Translations under genes and position numbers: made by a program
In this document: positions 19,844 through 29,578 of the stretch, in pieces
Layout of the letters: every line of letters starts with the position of its first letter
Position numbering within the stretch: position 1 is the stretch's first letter
Source: Treponema medium
Lineage (GTDB): Bacteria > Spirochaetota > Spirochaetia > Treponematales > Treponemataceae
Direction of reading: 5' to 3'
Assembly (NCBI RefSeq): GCF_017161265.1
Contig: NZ_CP031393.1
Location: 1,302,001-1,366,000 of the forward strand
DNA: 64,000 bases
Notes under the pieces: generated by a model
What the model was told of the DNA's origin: nothing
The model's input: only the letters and a program-made list of their open reading frames with translations
Databases searched by the model: none

Positions 19844-21161
19844 GTGTCGCCCCCATTTTGCCTTGGGCACTGTCTGACGCCGCTGTTTCGGTGCCGGATG
19901 TTGCTGTTCCGATTTTGGATGCGGCTGTTTTATCCGCTTGAGGTTGAATCTGCGTTGATAGGCGTGCATCAAATTCTGCGTTCAGCCGGTTCCGTATTGC
20001 CTCATCAGGAATACTGTTAAAGACGGGGCGGAAGGCAGCGTCGATAATCAGTTTTTTTGCGCTGAGTTCGTCGAAGCCGCGGCTCATTAAATAGTAGAGT
20101 TTTTCTTTATCGATGGCGGCAAAGCTCGCGGCATGCTCCCCGATAACGTCATCCTCATCGCAGAAGATGGTCGGGATGCTCGTACCGACGGCATTTTTAT
20201 CAAGCATGATACTATTATCCGCAAAGCGGGCGACGGAGGCGGAGCAGCCCTTATTCAAGAAAATATTGCCGCGGAAAACCTTATGCGCCTCGTTTTTGAG
20301 CGCGCCGCGGGCTTTTATCTCCGACAGCGTACTCTTGCCGTTGATAATCAGATTATGTTCAAGATCCATCCGGCGCGTTTTATCGACAAAGTACAGCGGG
20401 AAGATATACACTTCCGCCCAATCTTCCTGCATATAGGAAGAATAGGAGATGCCGCTTTTTTGCGAACCGAGCTGTATGTCGTGAACGGTTACCCGTGCTC
20501 TTTCGCCGACATCCATCCGCACCGTTTCAAAATTGAGCGCGGTGTCTGCAAAGTTTTGAATCTTGATAATCTCGACTGTAGCCTGTTTCCCAACATGAAT
20601 ACTGATGAGTCCGTTCCGATATGATTGCAGCGCCGGGGTCTTTTCATCGGTATCGAAGTACAGGATGAGCCGCGCCGCAGCGTTATCCGCTATATCGATA
20701 TAGCTCCGGTCAAACAACACGGAATGAGCCGCGTCAACGGTGAAGCGCACGAAAAAATCCTGCATCGCTTCGGGTCTGTTCTTAGCGTGATTAGCGCCGG
20801 AGCTTGCACTCACAGTTTTACAGCTATCACTATTGCCCGAAGCTGCATGAGCAGCAGTATCAGCGGCGATCCTATCGTATTCAGCTTTATCAGCTTCAAT
20901 TTTGAGATAAAAGCCGCTGTTCCGCTTTGCCTGCACCTCATCGGTAAAACGCTTTCCCAGTCCGCAGTTTTTTTCGCGTGGAGACTTTTCGGTGTTGAAT
21001 ATTTTTGCAACCTGCTCCGCACTGCATGTTTTGAGGAAGTCTTCAATCGGCAGATACTGCGCGGTTTTAGATTCCGTATGAAAAAAAATACCGGAAAAAG
21101 GAGCCGTCGGTACATCCTGTATATGATAATCGAGCCGTTTAAAATAGTTGTCGTTTCTCAT
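19836..21161 (-). CDS. sufD: Fe-S assembly scaffold protein SufD
   Basis: Part of the SufBC2D scaffold. 441 residues, with the right-handed beta-helix core typical of SufB/SufD (LEHNLIINGKSTLSEIKARG, then HAASFAAIDKEKLYYLMSRG and AKKLIIDAAF). Two low-complexity stretches, Ser/Ala-rich near residue 105 and a Thr/Ala/Ser-rich tail of about 35 residues, are unusual. Start overlaps the sufB stop by one base. Confidence 0.88.
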   Translation of the reverse strand: MRNDNYFKRLDYHIQDVPTAPFSGIFFHTESKTAQYLPIEDFLKTCSAEQVAKIFNTEKSPREKNCGLGKRFTDEVQAKRNSGFYLKIEADKAEYDRIAADTAAHAASGNSDSCKTVSASSGANHAKNRPEAMQDFFVRFTVDAAHSVLFDRSYIDIADNAAARLILYFDTDEKTPALQSYRNGLISIHVGKQATVEIIKIQNFADTALNFETVRMDVGERARVTVHDIQLGSQKSGISYSSYMQEDWAEVYIFPLYFVDKTRRMDLEHNLIINGKSTLSEIKARGALKNEAHKVFRGNIFLNKGCSASVARFADNSIMLDKNAVGTSIPTIFCDEDDVIGEHAASFAAIDKEKLYYLMSRGFDELSAKKLIIDAAFRPVFNSIPDEAIRNRLNAEFDARLSTQIQPQADKTAASKIGTATSGTETAASDSAQGKMGATHV

Positions 21162-22609
21162 CAGCCTATCGTCCCCTCCAGCTCAATGGAAATAAGGTTA
21201 TTCAGCTCGACGGCATATTCGAGCGGAAGCTCTTTGGAGATCGGTTCGACAAAGCCTTTGATAATCAAGGATTTAGCCGTCGCTTCGTCGAGGCCGCGCT
21301 GCATTAGGTACAGAATCATCGAATCGCTGATGCGTCCGATCTTCGCTTCGTGTCCGATGTCGGCATCGTCGGTATGGTTTTCGATAATCGGGATGGTGTC
21401 GGTGCGGGACTCGTTATCCAGCATCAGGGATTCGCATTCGGCGAGCGCCTTTGCGCCGGTTGCATCCTTACCGATAACCAGCAAACCGCGGTAGTTTGAT
21501 TCGCCGCCGTTTTTCGCAATCGAGCGCGAGTGCATTTCGGACACGGTGTTCTTTCCGATATGGACGGTTTTAGTACCGGTGTCGAGACACTGCCCCGCGG
21601 AAGCGAAGGTAACGCCGGTAAACTCGGAGCGCGAGCGGTCGCCTTTCAAAATACTCATAGGATAGAGCATGGTAACACGCGATCCGAACGAACCGGACAC
21701 CCATTCGATAGCGCCGTCTTCTTCTACGATTGCCCGCTTGGTATTCAGGTTGTAGAGGTTCCGCGACCAGTTTTCGATTGTGGAATAGCGCATAGTCGCC
21801 TTTTTGCCGACATACAGCTCGACGGCGCCTGCGTGGAGCGCATTTTTATAATACTTAGGTGCGCTGCATCCTTCGATAAAGTGCAGATAGGCGCCCTCAT
21901 CGACGATAATCAGCGTGTGTTCAAACTGCCCTGACTGGTTCGCATTCAGTCTGAAATAGGATTGCAGCGGGAGTTCGACCTTGACGCCCTTGGGTACATA
22001 CACAAACGAGCCGCCCGACCATACCGCACCGTGCAGCGCCGCAAACTTATGATCGTTCGGCTTTATCAGCTTCATAAAATGCTCGCGGACAAGATCACCG
22101 TATTGCAGCACCGCCGATTCCATATCAAGGTACACAACCCCTTGGTCTGCAAGGTTTTTCTGCAGGCTGTGATACACCACTTCGGAATCATACTGCGCGC
22201 CGACGCCCGCCAGCGAGGTTTGCTCCGCCTTGGGAATACCGAGCCGGTCGAAAGTCTGCTTAATCTCCTCCGGTACCTGATCCCAGTCGGTCGCCATCGG
22301 CTTTTCATCCGAAACTATATAATGGATAATATCTTGGATATTGAGGTCGGAAATATCCGCGCCCCAGTCCGGCATCGGCCGTTCAAAAAAATACTGCAAA
22401 GATTGCAGCCTTAGGTCGAGCATCCACTTGGGTTCCAGCTTGCGGGCAGAAATCTTCCGCACCACATCTTCATTCAGCCCCATACCGGTGGAATACTGAT
22501 AATCGATTTTGTCCTTTATATCGTAAATGCCCCGCTCAATATCGGAAACGAAGGTGCGCTTCCGCGTTTGAAACAGGGGCGAGCGGGAATCTCTAAAATC
22601 ATTACTCAT
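21161..22609 (-). CDS. sufB: Fe-S assembly scaffold protein SufB
   Basis: Main scaffold subunit on which the cluster is built. 482 residues with family landmarks: HGAVWSGGSFVYVPKGVKVE, LIIVDEGAYLHFIEGCSAP, and NESRTDTIPIIENHTDDADI near the C-terminal part, followed by HEAKIGRISDSMILYLMQRG. It lies between sufC and sufD, with 8 bases to sufC. Confidence 0.95.
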   Translation of the reverse strand: MSNDFRDSRSPLFQTRKRTFVSDIERGIYDIKDKIDYQYSTGMGLNEDVVRKISARKLEPKWMLDLRLQSLQYFFERPMPDWGADISDLNIQDIIHYIVSDEKPMATDWDQVPEEIKQTFDRLGIPKAEQTSLAGVGAQYDSEVVYHSLQKNLADQGVVYLDMESAVLQYGDLVREHFMKLIKPNDHKFAALHGAVWSGGSFVYVPKGVKVELPLQSYFRLNANQSGQFEHTLIIVDEGAYLHFIEGCSAPKYYKNALHAGAVELYVGKKATMRYSTIENWSRNLYNLNTKRAIVEEDGAIEWVSGSFGSRVTMLYPMSILKGDRSRSEFTGVTFASAGQCLDTGTKTVHIGKNTVSEMHSRSIAKNGGESNYRGLLVIGKDATGAKALAECESLMLDNESRTDTIPIIENHTDDADIGHEAKIGRISDSMILYLMQRGLDEATAKSLIIKGFVEPISKELPLEYAVELNNLISIELEGTIG

Positions 22610-22617
22610 AGCCGCTC

Positions 22618-23349
22618 CTACATCCCTGCGTAGCCATATTTTTGAATATGCTCAACCAACTCGATACCGCCACTTTTTGCCAGCGAACCGTTAATCAAGA
22701 CATGTACATGATCGGGTTTAAGATAGTCGAGTACCTTGCTGTGGTGAGTGATAATTAAAATACCCATGTCCGGCGTTTTCAGTTTTGCAACGCCCTCAAA
22801 TACAATTCTGGTGGCATCGATATCCAGCCCTGAATCCGTTTCGTCCAGAATAGCGAGCTTGGGTTGGAGCACGGCGAGCTGTAATATTTCGTTCTTTTTC
22901 TTTTCGCCGCCGGAGAAGCCGACGTTCAAACTGCGGTCTGCATACTCGGGATTGATACTGAGTGATTCCATCAGCCGAAGCAGCTCCTTGTGGAAGGTGA
23001 GCGCCGGTATTTTTTTACCGGCGACGGCTTCCTTTGACGCGCGAAGAAATTCTTCGACCTTTAAGCCGGGGATTTCTTCGGGATTTTGGAAGGAAAGAAA
23101 GATACCTTTCCGCGCTCGCTCAAAAACAGGCAAATCGTTGATCAATTCTCCTTCAAAAAAAATCGAGCCTTGGTCAACTTGAAAGACGGGATTACCGACA
23201 ATCGCAGCAGCAAGCGTGGATTTTCCGGCGCCATTCGGCCCCATCACGACATGTATTTCTCCCGCATTGACGGTCAGGTTTAAATTATGCAAAATCGGCT
23301 TTTCATTCACCGACAGATGTAAATTTTCTATATGTAATAGCGGTTCCAT
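22618..23349 (-). CDS. sufC: Fe-S assembly ATPase SufC
   Basis: An ABC-type ATPase of the SufBC2D complex, 243 residues. Walker A is GPNGAGKST, the signature is GFSGGEKKKNEI, and Walker B is LAILDETDSGLDIDA. Start set at the ATG at 23349, six bases after GGAG; a TTG two codons upstream also extends the frame. The leader is occupied by a long hairpin repeat whose twin lies before gap. Confidence 0.95.
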   Translation of the reverse strand: MEPLLHIENLHLSVNEKPILHNLNLTVNAGEIHVVMGPNGAGKSTLAAAIVGNPVFQVDQGSIFFEGELINDLPVFERARKGIFLSFQNPEEIPGLKVEEFLRASKEAVAGKKIPALTFHKELLRLMESLSINPEYADRSLNVGFSGGEKKKNEILQLAVLQPKLAILDETDSGLDIDATRIVFEGVAKLKTPDMGILIITHHSKVLDYLKPDHVHVLINGSLAKSGGIELVEHIQKYGYAGM

Positions 23350-23362
23350 GTGCAACTCCTAT

Positions 23363-23503
23363 AAAAAGTCAAGAAGAAAGTATCAACTTTCGATTGACTT
23401 TTTAAGCACGTTCGAAACAAAGTGAGAACGTGCATACAATATACAAGTTTGCGCACCGCAAACTTGGGTAAATAAAAGACGTACCATTTGTACGGCTTTT
23501 ATT
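23363..23503 (-). repeat. Modular hairpin element (copy 2), sufC leader
   Basis: Four hairpins in line: AAAAAGTCAA/TTGACTTTTT (23363-23403), GCACGTTC/GAACGTGC (23406-23433), CAAGTTTGC/GCAAACTTG (23444-23466), and AATAAAAG/CTTTTATT with inner GTAC/GTAC (23471-23503). It ends 8 bases before the sufC ribosome site. The same element, inverted, precedes gap at 31156-31298. The gap from 23504 to 23686 shows no gene. Confidence 0.85.
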
Positions 23504-23686
23504 GTACACTCCTCTGTGTGAAATGTTAGTGGAGTATTATAACAAGATGCAAAATACGTTACAAGAGTTCGCAAGAAACGAGCATTATGTGGGCACATTG
23601 ATAGGAAAGGGCAACCGAATCAGGAATATTTTAAACGCTTGCCTAAACCCCGAAAATATGCTACATTCGCTCCGTTGTTTCGTAAA

Positions 23687-23758
23687 GGACGATTAACTCA
23701 GTGGTAGAGTGCTACCTTCACACGGTAGAAGTCACTGGTTCAAACCCAGTATCGTCCA
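23687..23758 (+). tRNA. tRNA-Val (anticodon CAC)
   Basis: 72 bases fold as a cloverleaf: acceptor GGACGAT/ATCGTCC with discriminator A, D-stem ACTC/GAGT, anticodon stem CTACC/GGTAG with loop TTCACAC (anticodon CAC), and T-arm ACTGG-TTCAAAC-CCAGT. The 3' CCA is not encoded. Confidence 0.95.
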
Positions 23759-23828
23759 TTTTATCTTTCTCATTATTTACTATAATAATACTACAATTCA
23801 GTGTTGCTACAATCCGATGTCGATTTAA

Positions 23829-24944
23829 TTAAACTTTTAAGATTTGCGCTGCGCCCTGCCGAAGCATCATATCCGCAAGCACAATGGCAGTCATTGCTTC
23901 GATAACAGGCATAACCCGCCGGTAGAGGCAGACATCATGCCGCCCCGTAATAGCATGGGTTATGCGATCTCCGCTTGCGGTTTCCATTATCTGTTCTTGA
24001 GCGATTGAAGGCACCGGTTTTATGACTGCCTGAAACACAATGTCTTTTCCGTCGGAGATGCCGCCGCTAATTCCCCCGTGATGATTTTTATCGACAGCGT
24101 TTGCCTCCGAACCGGACATACGCGCCAGCTGAAAGCCTGCACCGAATGCAATACCCTTAACGCTGCCGATGGAAAGCACCGCCTTTGCGAGTTCCGCTTC
24201 AAGCTTATCAAAGACCGGTTCGCCGAGACCGGCGGGAACATTCCGTACCATACATTGCACAATAGCACCGGCAGAATCGCCTGCTTGCTTAATCGAAGCG
24301 AGTTTACTGTTTATTTCCGAAGGGAGTTCATCCGTTGCAGAGATCGGGGCGCAGGGGATGCCTGCAATTTCTATTGCTGAGGTTTGGATAGTGATCGGGA
24401 GGCTGGTGCCATGCTGCGGGCGGTTTTCTCCGGCAGCGGATGTGCCGTCCGGCGGTTTACCGTCAGCCTTGCACACAGAATACTGTGCAGGATGCGGTAC
24501 CGGATAGTGCGCCAGCACTTTTTTTGCGATAACACCGGCGGCAATCCGTGCAGCGGCTTCACGCCCCGATGCGCGTCCGCCGCCGCGCCAGTCGCGGCGG
24601 CGGTATTTTGCCTCGTAGGCAAAATCCGCATGACCGGGACGGTATATGTCTTTTAGTACTTCGTAGTCATGCGGACGCGCATCGGTATTGCGCAAAAGCA
24701 CCGCGATCGGCGTTCCGAGGGTTTTGCCTTCAAATACGCCGGAAAGGATCTCGGGTGTATTCGGTTCCCGCCGTGCGGTTTCAAAAGTACCCGAAGGCCG
24801 TGCCGTATTAAACACAGCGGTAAAATCTTCAAGCTTCAGCGGAATACCGGCGGGACACCCGTCAACGACAACGCCGATTGCGGCTCCATGGCTTTCGCCG
24901 AACGTAGTAACTCTAAAGATTGTTCCGAATGTATTTCCTGCCAT
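23829..24944 (-). CDS. aroC: Chorismate synthase
   Basis: The last step of the shikimate pathway, an FMN-dependent trans-elimination. 371 residues. Signature stretches: FGTIFRVTTFGESHGAAIG at the start, YRRRDWRGGGRASGRE near residue 120, and KNHHGGISGGISDGKDI near 295. An Ala/Gly/Pro/Thr-rich insertion around residues 150-180 is longer than usual. No other shikimate gene is nearby. Confidence 0.95.
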   Translation of the reverse strand: MAGNTFGTIFRVTTFGESHGAAIGVVVDGCPAGIPLKLEDFTAVFNTARPSGTFETARREPNTPEILSGVFEGKTLGTPIAVLLRNTDARPHDYEVLKDIYRPGHADFAYEAKYRRRDWRGGGRASGREAAARIAAGVIAKKVLAHYPVPHPAQYSVCKADGKPPDGTSAAGENRPQHGTSLPITIQTSAIEIAGIPCAPISATDELPSEINSKLASIKQAGDSAGAIVQCMVRNVPAGLGEPVFDKLEAELAKAVLSIGSVKGIAFGAGFQLARMSGSEANAVDKNHHGGISGGISDGKDIVFQAVIKPVPSIAQEQIMETASGDRITHAITGRHDVCLYRRVMPVIEAMTAIVLADMMLRQGAAQILKV

Positions 24945-24950
24945 GGCAGT

Positions 24951-24979
24951 ATCTTATTCTAAATACCAGCAGAGCACAA
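24951..24979 (-). promoter_or_regulatory. Promoter of aroC, probably leaderless
   Basis: On the minus strand: TTGTGC (24979-24974), 17-base spacer, TAAGAT (24956-24951), then six bases to the ATG with no Shine-Dalgarno sequence. Confidence 0.5.
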
Positions 24980-25143
24980 GATCGCCTCTGCGGTAACCTT
25001 TCAGACTTTGTAAATGTTTTCAATTATTGGTGCAGTATTTAAGTAATAGGTAGAGGGCACGGACTTCCCCATAGGTACGGCTTTCACCAATGATTTCTAC
25101 GATAATATGATGCACACGATTAACAACCTTACAGGAGAATAAT

Positions 25144-25821
25144 ATGAAAAATTTTCACCGCACTTTACGTATAAGTGCCACATTCGGTTTTATTTTGATG
25201 CTGTGTTGCCTACCGCTCTCGGTCTATGCAAAGGACAAAGATAAAAGCAAGAAAAAGGGAATCAGCTATGAGGTCGACATCGACTATCCCGTTTTTGAAA
25301 AAGAGCCGCTTCTAAACGCGCAAGTTTCAGATATCGTGCAAAAAAATCTTGAAGCTTTTAATAGCGAATTCTTTTCTGCGGAAGCGCCCGTTTATCCCCA
25401 AGTTTTTGAGTTCGATATCGACAGCAGCTCCGTGTATGAAGATACTAATCATATCAGTTTTCTGCTGAATGTCTATCAATATGCCGGCGGGGCGCATGGA
25501 AGCACCTTCCTCATCCCGATAACCTACAGCAAGCAAACCAAAAAACTGCTCTCATTAGAAGAAGCTTTACAACCGGCGCGGAAAGATTGGCTGGCAGCTC
25601 TTTCAACTGAGGCGCGTAAACAGCTGAATGCTCAAGTTAAAAAACAGAAATTTTCCTCCGACGATGATTGGATTAACAAAGGCACTGAACCGGCGAAAGA
25701 AAATTTTGCAATCTTTAAGCTTGAAAAAAATTCCGTCCGTATTATCTTCAGCCAATATCAAGTCGGGCCGTATGCTTCCGGTATGCCGGAAATTGTTGTT
25801 CCCCGCTCGTTGTTTAAGTAG
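25144..25821 (+). CDS. Exported DUF3298-like protein
   Basis: 225 residues with a signal peptide (a basic start, then FGFILMLCCLPLSVYA and a cut near residue 30). The mature part fits the DUF3298/DUF4163 pattern seen in RsiV-like and lysozyme-inhibitor-like proteins: NVYQYAGGAHGSTFLIPIT in the middle and FSQYQVGPYASGMPEIVVP near the end. It would act in the periplasm or on the surface. The ligand is unknown. GGAG lies a few bases before the ATG. Confidence 0.8.
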   Translation: MKNFHRTLRISATFGFILMLCCLPLSVYAKDKDKSKKKGISYEVDIDYPVFEKEPLLNAQVSDIVQKNLEAFNSEFFSAEAPVYPQVFEFDIDSSSVYEDTNHISFLLNVYQYAGGAHGSTFLIPITYSKQTKKLLSLEEALQPARKDWLAALSTEARKQLNAQVKKQKFSSDDDWINKGTEPAKENFAIFKLEKNSVRIIFSQYQVGPYASGMPEIVVPRSLFK

Positions 25822-25989
25822 ATGTTTTCCATGGAACTCAGTTTTTGAAAAATGATATTGCAATCTAACTATTTCTATGATGTTTTTAGAAAAAATGAGG
25901 TGCTTTTTTAGTATTTTTCCGGTAATTTCGGCCTCAAAACCTATGAAAATGGCAAAAACTGATTTCCGTGGATTTTTTTCCAGTTGTAC

Positions 25990-26018
25990 TTGACACCACT
26001 CCGTACCCGTGGTATACT
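25990..26018 (+). promoter_or_regulatory. Consensus promoter with long leader to the BspA-like gene
   Basis: TTGACA (25990-25995), exactly 17 bases, TATACT (26013-26018). The leader of about 350 bases has no clear gene. It contains a hairpin (GCTCTGCGTAATGC pairing with GCATTGCGTATTGAGC), a run of ten C at 26117-26126, and an AAGTC/GACTT palindrome at 26136-26158. Confidence 0.65.
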
Positions 26019-26116
26019 TCTGCATATTATGTTGCAAAGTTTATACGCTGCAAACTCACTTTTCTCTTTTTGTAAGCTCTGCGTAATGCAGGCAGCCGCA
26101 TTGCGTATTGAGCTTG

Positions 26117-26126
26117 CCCCCCCCCC
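26117..26126 (+). repeat. Poly-C tract (10 C) in the leader
   Basis: A homopolymer of ten C between the consensus promoter and the BspA-like lipoprotein gene, directly after a GC-rich hairpin. Such tracts slip during replication. Confidence 0.85.
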
Positions 26127-26373
26127 ATATATATCAAGTCATTATATAGTATAGACTTAATAAATTCAAATCTTATTATTTTCTTTGTTTATTGTTTTCA
26201 GGTCTACATAGGATACGCTCTTCCTTCGTATCCTATGAAATACGTATCTATAGCCGGAGCAAGTTCAGCTATTAGCCTTTTGCAAATAGACAACGCAGAT
26301 GCCCGTATATTTGCAAAAGTACGAAATTCTTATCAATTAGTCACAAAGAAGCATCATCATAAAGGAGCTTACC

Positions 26374-29300
26374 ATGAAGTGTCCCCATGTTTTCGCATTC
26401 GCCGTATTCGTCGCTTTGTTAAGTGTACCGGTTTTCGGGTGTAAACCCAATGTAGAAAGCCGCAACAGTATCGTCACTGTTACCGTAACAGGTGATGCGC
26501 ACACCGTTGTACAGGAACCGAATAGCTTTCAGGTTAATAATGGGACGCAGTGGCCGGACGTGAAAGCACGTATCCGGGTTACCTACGCCGACGGATTTGA
26601 GGGAGACGGTTGGAAGCTCGGCGGCAAAGACGGAATGGGGTTGAGCGACGATTACCGGTTTACCGAAAACGCAACGGTTTTTGCACTTTCAAAACAGAAG
26701 CATATCAACACTCCCATTACGATAACAGTGAATGCCGATGAAGGCTACGGCCTGCGCCCCGAACATACGCTTACGGTAGAGAAAGGTTCCCTTTGGAAGG
26801 ATATAAAAACGCAGGCAGAAGGTATGGTAATGTTAAAAGATGGCCGTATAACGGACGGCTGGAAGCGCGGCACTTCCGAAGGTGCCTATTTGGATGATGC
26901 GGATACTTTTACCAAAGACGAAATCGTATGCGCTGTTTCCCGCAAGAGCACCGATCCGGCTCCTGCCAGAATTACTATCACCGTTACGGGGGACGAAGGG
27001 GTAACGGTGAACTCGCCCGTAACCTTTAGTGCTGTAAGCGGCGCAATGTGGAAAAACCTTAAAGCCGCAGCAGAGGCTCGAATCACTGTTAAAGAGAAAC
27101 ACGCGGTTAAAGAATGGCGACTTACCGGTAAAGACGGAGAGACGCTTACCGGTGCAAAAACCTTTATAAAAGACGAAACCGTTTTTGCCGGTACCGAGGA
27201 ATTAAAAGACGTACCGGCAGATTCTTCGCTTTTTGAAACGGACGGAAAAGGCACCATAACCGGTTATACCTGTGCAAAGAACGATTTACCCAAAGTGCTG
27301 GTTATCCCCGGCAAAATAGGCGAAGAGATTATTACAAAAATCGGGCGAAATGCTTTTGCGGAAACTCCGATAGAACAGCTTAATCTCTCTCAAGCTGATT
27401 CTCTTATCGAAATCGGTGAGTACTCTTTTGTCGGGTGTGAAGAAATGGCGGGAACACTCGTTTTTCCTGCAACTCTTACAACAATCGGAGCGAATGCTTT
27501 TTACGACTGCACAAAGCTTCAGAGTATAAATATTTTAGCTTGCACGGAGCTTACCAAAATTGGTGCGTGGGCTTTTTCTCACTGTACGGAATTAGCAACA
27601 ATAGTTTTTCCTAAAAGTCTTAAGAAAATCGCTCTACAGGCTTTTAGAGGCTGTTCAAAACTTCAAAGCCTTGATTTTTCTACTTGTATGGAGCTAACCG
27701 AAATCGAGGAGGGGGCTTTTTCCCGTTGTGAGGGATTGACCGCTATTAATTTCTCCCCAAAACTTGAAAAAATTGATAGATCTGCTTTTCTCGATTGTAA
27801 AAAACTCCGGAGTATAGATTTTTCCACCTGTACGGCGCTTACCGAAATTGGTGAGAGCGCTTTTTACGAATGTGAAGAAATGGAGGGAACACTCATTTTC
27901 CCTGCAAAACTTAAAACAATCGGTGCGGCGGCTTTTAAATACTGCAAAAAGCTTCAAAGCTTAAACATCTCATCGTGTACGGCGCTTACCGAAATCGGTG
28001 AGTGCGCTTTTTTTGGCTGTACAGAAATGGAGGGGATGGTTTTTCTTCCGACAAGTCTTCAAAAAATAGGCGATACTCCTTTTACTTGGACTAAAATAAA
28101 GATAGATATAAACCTTTCCGCGTGTACAGAGCTTACCGAAATCGGTGCGGGCGCTTTTTTTATGCACAAAGAAATAACGGGAACCTTCGTTTTTCCTGCA
28201 AAACTTAAAACAATCGGCAAAGAGGCTTTTATGTATTGTACCGGCTTAACCGGTATAGACACTTCCGCATGTACGGCGCTTACCGAAATTGGTGAGAGCG
28301 CTTTTTACGAATGTAAGGAAATGACCGGAACACTCGTTTTTCCTGCAACACTCACAACAATCGGAGCAGGTGCTTTTTACGGCTGTAAAAAGCTTCAAAG
28401 CTTAAACATCTCATCGTGTACGGCGCTTATCGAAATTGGTGAGAGCGCTTTTGCCGACTGTGAGAAAATGACCGGAACACTTGTTTTCCCTGCGACACTT
28501 ACAACAATCGGTGCGGCGGCTTTTAAATACTGCAAAAAGCTTCAAAGCTTAAACATCTCATCGTGTACGGCGCTTACCGAAATCGGTGAGAGCGCTTTTG
28601 GCGAGTGTGAGGAAATGGCTGGAACACTCGTTTTCCCTGCAACACTTACAACGATCGGTGCGGAGGCTTTTAAAGACTGCAAAAAGCTTCAAAGTATAAA
28701 TATTTCAGCTTGCACGGAACTCACTGAAATTGCACCGGAGACGTTTAGATCATGTGAAAATTTGATGGGTATCATCGTATTTCCTGCAAATGTTAGAAGC
28801 ATAAAAGGCAAAAATGGGGGACCGGTGTACCTCGGTGCCTTTGAAGACTGCAAAAAACTTCAGGGTATAGACTTTTCCGCTTGTACGGCGCTTACCGAAA
28901 TCGGTGAGGCTGCTTTTTCCGGTTGTAAAGCAATGACGGGAATAATTTATTTTCCTGCAAGTCTTAAAAAGCTCGGTTCGACTGCTTTTTATGGATGCGC
29001 AGGTTTAACCGGCATCAATATTTCTGTATGTACTGAGCTTACCGAAATCGGTGAGAGAGCTTTTTGTGGTTGTGCGGAATTGACAGGTATAATATCTTTT
29101 CCTGCAAATTTACAAAAAATCAATAGTTCATCTTTTGTCGGCTGTAAAAAAGTGCAAAGTTTTGATTTTTCAGTATGTACAAACCTGACGGAAATCGGCA
29201 GCCAAGCGTTTGATTTCTGTGAGGAGCTGCAATCCGTAGATCTTTCTTTATGTACACGGCTTACAACAATCGGTGAGGAAGCTTTTTATGCTTGTAGAAA

Positions 29301-29490
29301 AGCCGTTGTTAAATTACCTGAAAGTATCATAGAATTAGGTTCTGGTGCTTTTGGATATCCTATTTCAGCATGGAGCTTTGGAGCATGCAAAAGAGTGTTT
29401 ATAAAGAGCGGCGCACATTTTGACCGGATTAAAGCGCTGGTAACCGGCGAGCCGTGTAAATATCCTGCGAGTAGAATCGAAAGCTATTAA
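26374..29490 (+). CDS. BspA-like leucine-rich repeat surface lipoprotein
   Basis: 1038 residues. Signal peptide with lipobox SVPVFGC (Cys at residue 23) predicts a lipid anchor. Residues about 30-275 hold three related beta-rich repeats (ITVTGDEG..., GSLWKDIKTQAE..., KDEIVCAV). Residues about 290-1020 hold some 25 BspA/TpLRR-type repeats of about 23-27 residues with the pattern LTEIGESAFYECKEMTGTLV. Relatives (BspA, LrrA) mediate adhesion and coaggregation. Near-identical DNA repeats lie within it. GGAG precedes the ATG. Confidence 0.92.
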   Translation: MKCPHVFAFAVFVALLSVPVFGCKPNVESRNSIVTVTVTGDAHTVVQEPNSFQVNNGTQWPDVKARIRVTYADGFEGDGWKLGGKDGMGLSDDYRFTENATVFALSKQKHINTPITITVNADEGYGLRPEHTLTVEKGSLWKDIKTQAEGMVMLKDGRITDGWKRGTSEGAYLDDADTFTKDEIVCAVSRKSTDPAPARITITVTGDEGVTVNSPVTFSAVSGAMWKNLKAAAEARITVKEKHAVKEWRLTGKDGETLTGAKTFIKDETVFAGTEELKDVPADSSLFETDGKGTITGYTCAKNDLPKVLVIPGKIGEEIITKIGRNAFAETPIEQLNLSQADSLIEIGEYSFVGCEEMAGTLVFPATLTTIGANAFYDCTKLQSINILACTELTKIGAWAFSHCTELATIVFPKSLKKIALQAFRGCSKLQSLDFSTCMELTEIEEGAFSRCEGLTAINFSPKLEKIDRSAFLDCKKLRSIDFSTCTALTEIGESAFYECEEMEGTLIFPAKLKTIGAAAFKYCKKLQSLNISSCTALTEIGECAFFGCTEMEGMVFLPTSLQKIGDTPFTWTKIKIDINLSACTELTEIGAGAFFMHKEITGTFVFPAKLKTIGKEAFMYCTGLTGIDTSACTALTEIGESAFYECKEMTGTLVFPATLTTIGAGAFYGCKKLQSLNISSCTALIEIGESAFADCEKMTGTLVFPATLTTIGAAAFKYCKKLQSLNISSCTALTEIGESAFGECEEMAGTLVFPATLTTIGAEAFKDCKKLQSINISACTELTEIAPETFRSCENLMGIIVFPANVRSIKGKNGGPVYLGAFEDCKKLQGIDFSACTALTEIGEAAFSGCKAMTGIIYFPASLKKLGSTAFYGCAGLTGINISVCTELTEIGERAFCGCAELTGIISFPANLQKINSSSFVGCKKVQSFDFSVCTNLTEIGSQAFDFCEELQSVDLSLCTRLTTIGEEAFYACRKAVVKLPESIIELGSGAFGYPISAWSFGACKRVFIKSGAHFDRIKALVTGEPCKYPASRIESY

Positions 29491-29566
29491 GCTTCGGTAG
29501 AAAATTTCAGGAGAACACCGGCAATCGTGATACGATCGGCGGCATGGATTTTTTATAGTATTATGA

Positions 29567-29572
29567 TATGAT
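29567..29572 (+). promoter_or_regulatory. -10-like box of xseA
   Basis: TATGAT ends 6 bases before the xseA ATG. No Shine-Dalgarno sequence is present. The -35 region is poor (TGGATT-like at 17 bases). Confidence 0.4.
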
Positions 29573-29578
29573 GCCGGT

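Noticed and set aside
26235-26444. 69-codon ORF upstream of the leucine-rich repeat gene
   Set aside because: It overlaps the true signal-peptide coding region in another frame and has no ribosome site.
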